Positions 61,968 through 64,000 of a DNA stretch of 64,000 nt are shown piece by piece (position 1 is the stretch's first letter; each line of letters starts with the position of its first letter). A program made the translations under genes and the position numbers. The notes beneath the pieces were generated by a model. It saw nothing but the letters and a program-made list of their open reading frames with translations. It ran no database searches and was not told the origin of the DNA. Source of the DNA: Chryseobacterium sp. H1D6B (GTDB taxonomy: Bacteria > Bacteroidota > Bacteroidia > Flavobacteriales > Weeksellaceae); assembly GCF_029892445.1 (NCBI RefSeq), contig NZ_JARXVJ010000001.1, positions 2,294,001 to 2,358,000 on the forward strand, in the 5' to 3' direction.

Positions 61968-62189
61968 TTAATTATTCGGAACGACCCGCCAATTGTCGCC
62001 ATCTCTTACCGGCGGGTCGGGATCTACAATTTCTTCTGATGTTTTGGCAGAATCTCCGCGCATCATCAACGTTTTACTGATCTCATCAAACTTATCGTGG
62101 TCTGAAGTGATATCTTCATCTCGACTGGTACAGTTTTGTACAAAAACTGAAGCTACCGCTATACTAAAAATTGGGATAAACTTTTTCAT
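61968..62189 (-). CDS. Small lipoprotein, 73 aa
   Basis: The signal MKKFIPIFSIAVASVFVQNC ends in a lipobox-like VQNC, followed by an acidic mature chain (TSRDEDITSDHDKFDE) with a proline-rich end DPDPPVRDGDNW. It is the first gene of the minus-strand unit 62189-59961. A TAACTTTG -7 element (62243-62250, minus) lies 53 nt upstream. Function is unknown; the mature part might be a precursor peptide. Confidence 0.75.
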   Translation of the reverse strand: MKKFIPIFSIAVASVFVQNCTSRDEDITSDHDKFDEISKTLMMRGDSAKTSEEIVDPDPPVRDGDNWRVVPNN

Positions 62190-62242
62190 TTTAATTTATT
62201 TAAGTTGGTTATCCCGGCCGGATTGGATTAGAATTCTGAAGC

Positions 62243-62250
62243 CAAAGTTA
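62243..62250 (-). promoter_or_regulatory. -7 element of the small-protein/MauE unit
   Basis: On the minus strand TAACTTTG, exact TAnnTTTG, 53 nt ahead of the start at 62189. At -33 only TTTT is seen. Confidence 0.5.
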
Positions 62251-62431
62251 TAGGATGAAAATCCCTGAAAAAACTGTTCTATGGGGCGATTTTAAAATAG
62301 ACACGGATCAATTTTAAAATTGATACACCAATAAATCACCCTTTATTTCCTTATGGATCAGTGTTTTTAAAAAATAGTCATGGAGAAAGTTTCAGTTCTC
62401 CGAAAACTGCTTTATTTAGGCGCAAAATGTT

Positions 62432-62439
62432 TAATTTTG
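62432..62439 (+). promoter_or_regulatory. -7 element of the TPR/AraC regulator gene
   Basis: TAATTTTG, exact TAnnTTTG, 27 nt before the ATG at 62467; TTTA lies near the expected -33. Confidence 0.5.
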
Positions 62440-62466
62440 AGATGGTGAGGTTCTAATAATCAGTAC

Positions 62467-64000
62467 ATGAAAAAGTTAAATTACTTTCTCGTTATCTTTT
62501 CCGCATTTTCACAGCTGCTATTTTCCCAACAAAAAGAAGAAAGGACGTTCAGTGAGATCAGAAAATATTACGAAAAAATGACCATTGACGATATGGATGC
62601 GATGCCGTATGTCAAACTTTACATACAGAAGGCTAAAAGGGAAAATAATCTTCCGAAATTAATTCAGGGGTATCGGGACGGCCGGCAGTTCGATCACCGG
62701 AACAAGATCAAGTATGCGGACAGTGCCATAGCGGTCAGCTTGAAGCACGGAGCCAGTGATGACATCAGCAAAGACTATTTAAGCAAGGGAATCATCTATT
62801 ATTTCTATCAAAAAAAATATAAGCTCGCTTTGGATCAATATCTAAAAGCTTATCAATATTCAAAAGGATCAGAGGATAAATATCATCATTATAAGGTGAT
62901 CTATCATCTGGGAATCGTCAAAGAACATTTGGGATATTATGATGAGGCTTTAGAGCACTTTGAAGACTGTGCTGCTTTTTACAGTCTAAGACCCAAGAAG
63001 AAACTTCACGACAATGAGCAATTCAATTACAAAAAGGCTTATCTGAACAGCCTTCATCAGATGACAGTCATAAACCGATACGTTAAAAACTTTAAGAAAA
63101 GTGACAGCCTGAGCCGTTTGGGCTATCAATTGACCTTAAATGATCATGATTTTGCACTTGAAAACGGCTATTTTCTTAAATGCATCGGCATTTCAAAATT
63201 TCATAAGAAAAAGTACGTTGAAGCAGAGAAAGACCTGGAAAGAGCACTGCCTGTTATTTTGAAACGAAATGACTTTGCATGGGCTTCGGTCATTTACTAT
63301 TATCTGGGCAAAATATCCGAGGCGCAAAATGATATTGATCGGGCGATCCAGTACTACAGTGAAATCGATACGATCTTTGAAAAACATGAATTTATATTGC
63401 CTGAGGTTTACAGAAGCTATAATTATCTTATCGGATATTATAAAAACAACGATGTAAACAAACAGTTGTATTACACCAATCAACTGCTTAAAGCCGACAG
63501 TTTAATCTCCAAAGATTACCCTTATCTGTCCTCAAAGCTTCATAAAGATTATGATCGCAAAACATTGATTGAGCAGAAGGACGATCTGGAGAAGACCAGC
63601 ACAAGAAAAATAAGATTTGCAAAGATCCTCATACTTTCAGGAACAATTGTCATTGGTTTTCTTGTCGTCCGTTACATCAAAGACCGGAAAATAAAAAAAC
63701 AATATGACCTTCTGCAAAAAAGAATAGCTGACGGTACCTATGTCGTTAAAGACATTATTCAAGATGAAACTGTTGAAGATACATCACGGAAAACCTCTTT
63801 GACACCAGAAATGAGTCTTGAGATCAGGGGGAAGCTTGAGAAATTTGAAAAGGAAAAGCAATTTCTGAAGAAAGGATTAACCGAGAAGGATGTTGCGGTA
63901 AAACTGTCAACCAATTCCCATTACCTGTCGGTCTACATCAATGAACACAAGGGGATGAACTTCAACAAGTATATGGCGGAGCTCAGGATCAACTATATCA
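62467..64000 (+). CDS. TPR membrane regulator with AraC-type DNA-binding domain (cut by window edge)
   Basis: 511 codons up to the window end, opening MKKLNYFLVIFSAFSQLLFS (signal-like). Residues about 60-370 are tetratricopeptide repeats in the periplasm (YYDEALEHFEDCAAFY, AIQYYSEIDTIFEKHE). A membrane helix (ILILSGTIVIGFLVVRYI) lies at about 390. The cytoplasmic end begins an AraC domain (LTEKDVAVKLSTNSHYLSVYINEHKG, first helix-turn-helix) and is cut. Such one-component regulators control neighbouring small-protein/MauE clusters in flavobacteria. It is divergent from that unit, so it likely governs it. Confidence 0.9.
   Translation, partial: MKKLNYFLVIFSAFSQLLFSQQKEERTFSEIRKYYEKMTIDDMDAMPYVKLYIQKAKRENNLPKLIQGYRDGRQFDHRNKIKYADSAIAVSLKHGASDDISKDYLSKGIIYYFYQKKYKLALDQYLKAYQYSKGSEDKYHHYKVIYHLGIVKEHLGYYDEALEHFEDCAAFYSLRPKKKLHDNEQFNYKKAYLNSLHQMTVINRYVKNFKKSDSLSRLGYQLTLNDHDFALENGYFLKCIGISKFHKKKYVEAEKDLERALPVILKRNDFAWASVIYYYLGKISEAQNDIDRAIQYYSEIDTIFEKHEFILPEVYRSYNYLIGYYKNNDVNKQLYYTNQLLKADSLISKDYPYLSSKLHKDYDRKTLIEQKDDLEKTSTRKIRFAKILILSGTIVIGFLVVRYIKDRKIKKQYDLLQKRIADGTYVVKDIIQDETVEDTSRKTSLTPEMSLEIRGKLEKFEKEKQFLKKGLTEKDVAVKLSTNSHYLSVYINEHKGMNFNKYMAELRINYI

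Overview
The window looks like chromosomal DNA of a Flavobacteriales bacterium, most likely Weeksellaceae and Chryseobacterium-like. The evidence is the AT-rich composition, promoters of the Bacteroidota type (TTG-N17-23-TAnnTTTG), a SusC/SusD pair, MauE and DUF6520-type small exported proteins, and a Bacteroidota conjugative-element module with topB. I see no rRNA, tRNA or CRISPR array, and no recognisable transposase or integrase.

Region 1 to 38.8 kb is accessory chromosome. It holds three complete two-component pairs or partial pairs (LytS/LytTR at the left edge, OmpR/HisKA at 8.6-10.7 kb, NarL/TPR-kinase at 26.6-29.3 kb), two lone receivers, many GNAT acetyltransferases, membrane enzymes (GT39, PAP2, DoxX-like), a cold-shock protein, a KAS III homologue, a DASH photolyase, HAD phosphatases, a racemase, and Crp- and AraC-type regulators. 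At 16.5-22.2 kb lies a compact DNA-damage cassette: DnaE-type polymerase and catalytically intact Y-family polymerase on one strand, LexA-like repressor and AlkB on the other, with two matching palindromic operators between them. At 23.6 kb is an exonuclease VII-like protein with a coiled coil and a C-terminal membrane anchor. The region also shows decay: a HxlR pseudogene, frameshifted acyltransferase and HAD genes, a DUF4157-like remnant, and a scar at 29.3 kb built from tails of genes that also occur intact in this window.

Region 39.0 to 52.4 kb is a mobile island. Its left part (HTH protein, DUF4099/DUF3945-type protein, topoisomerase III, small protein; plus strand, C-richer codons) is typical of Bacteroidota integrative conjugative elements, but no integrase, relaxase or tra gene is visible. 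Its right part is an AT-rich, nearly all minus-strand set of unknown genes with nuclease-like features: a DUF4238 + SEC-C fusion, two HNH/treble-clef-like proteins, a zinc-ribbon protein in a tight three-gene unit, a HEPN-like protein with its own palindrome-controlled promoter, a membrane protein and an XRE repressor. This is my best candidate for an undescribed (probably anti-phage) system.

Region 52.4 to 64 kb is a nutrient- or peptide-processing locus. A promoter with a roughly 540-nt structured leader drives SusC-SusD-S9 peptidase. Facing it across a bidirectional terminator is a four-gene unit of small exported proteins and a MauE-type redox membrane protein, including a 55-aa gene. A TPR/AraC-type membrane regulator starts at 62467 and runs off the window.
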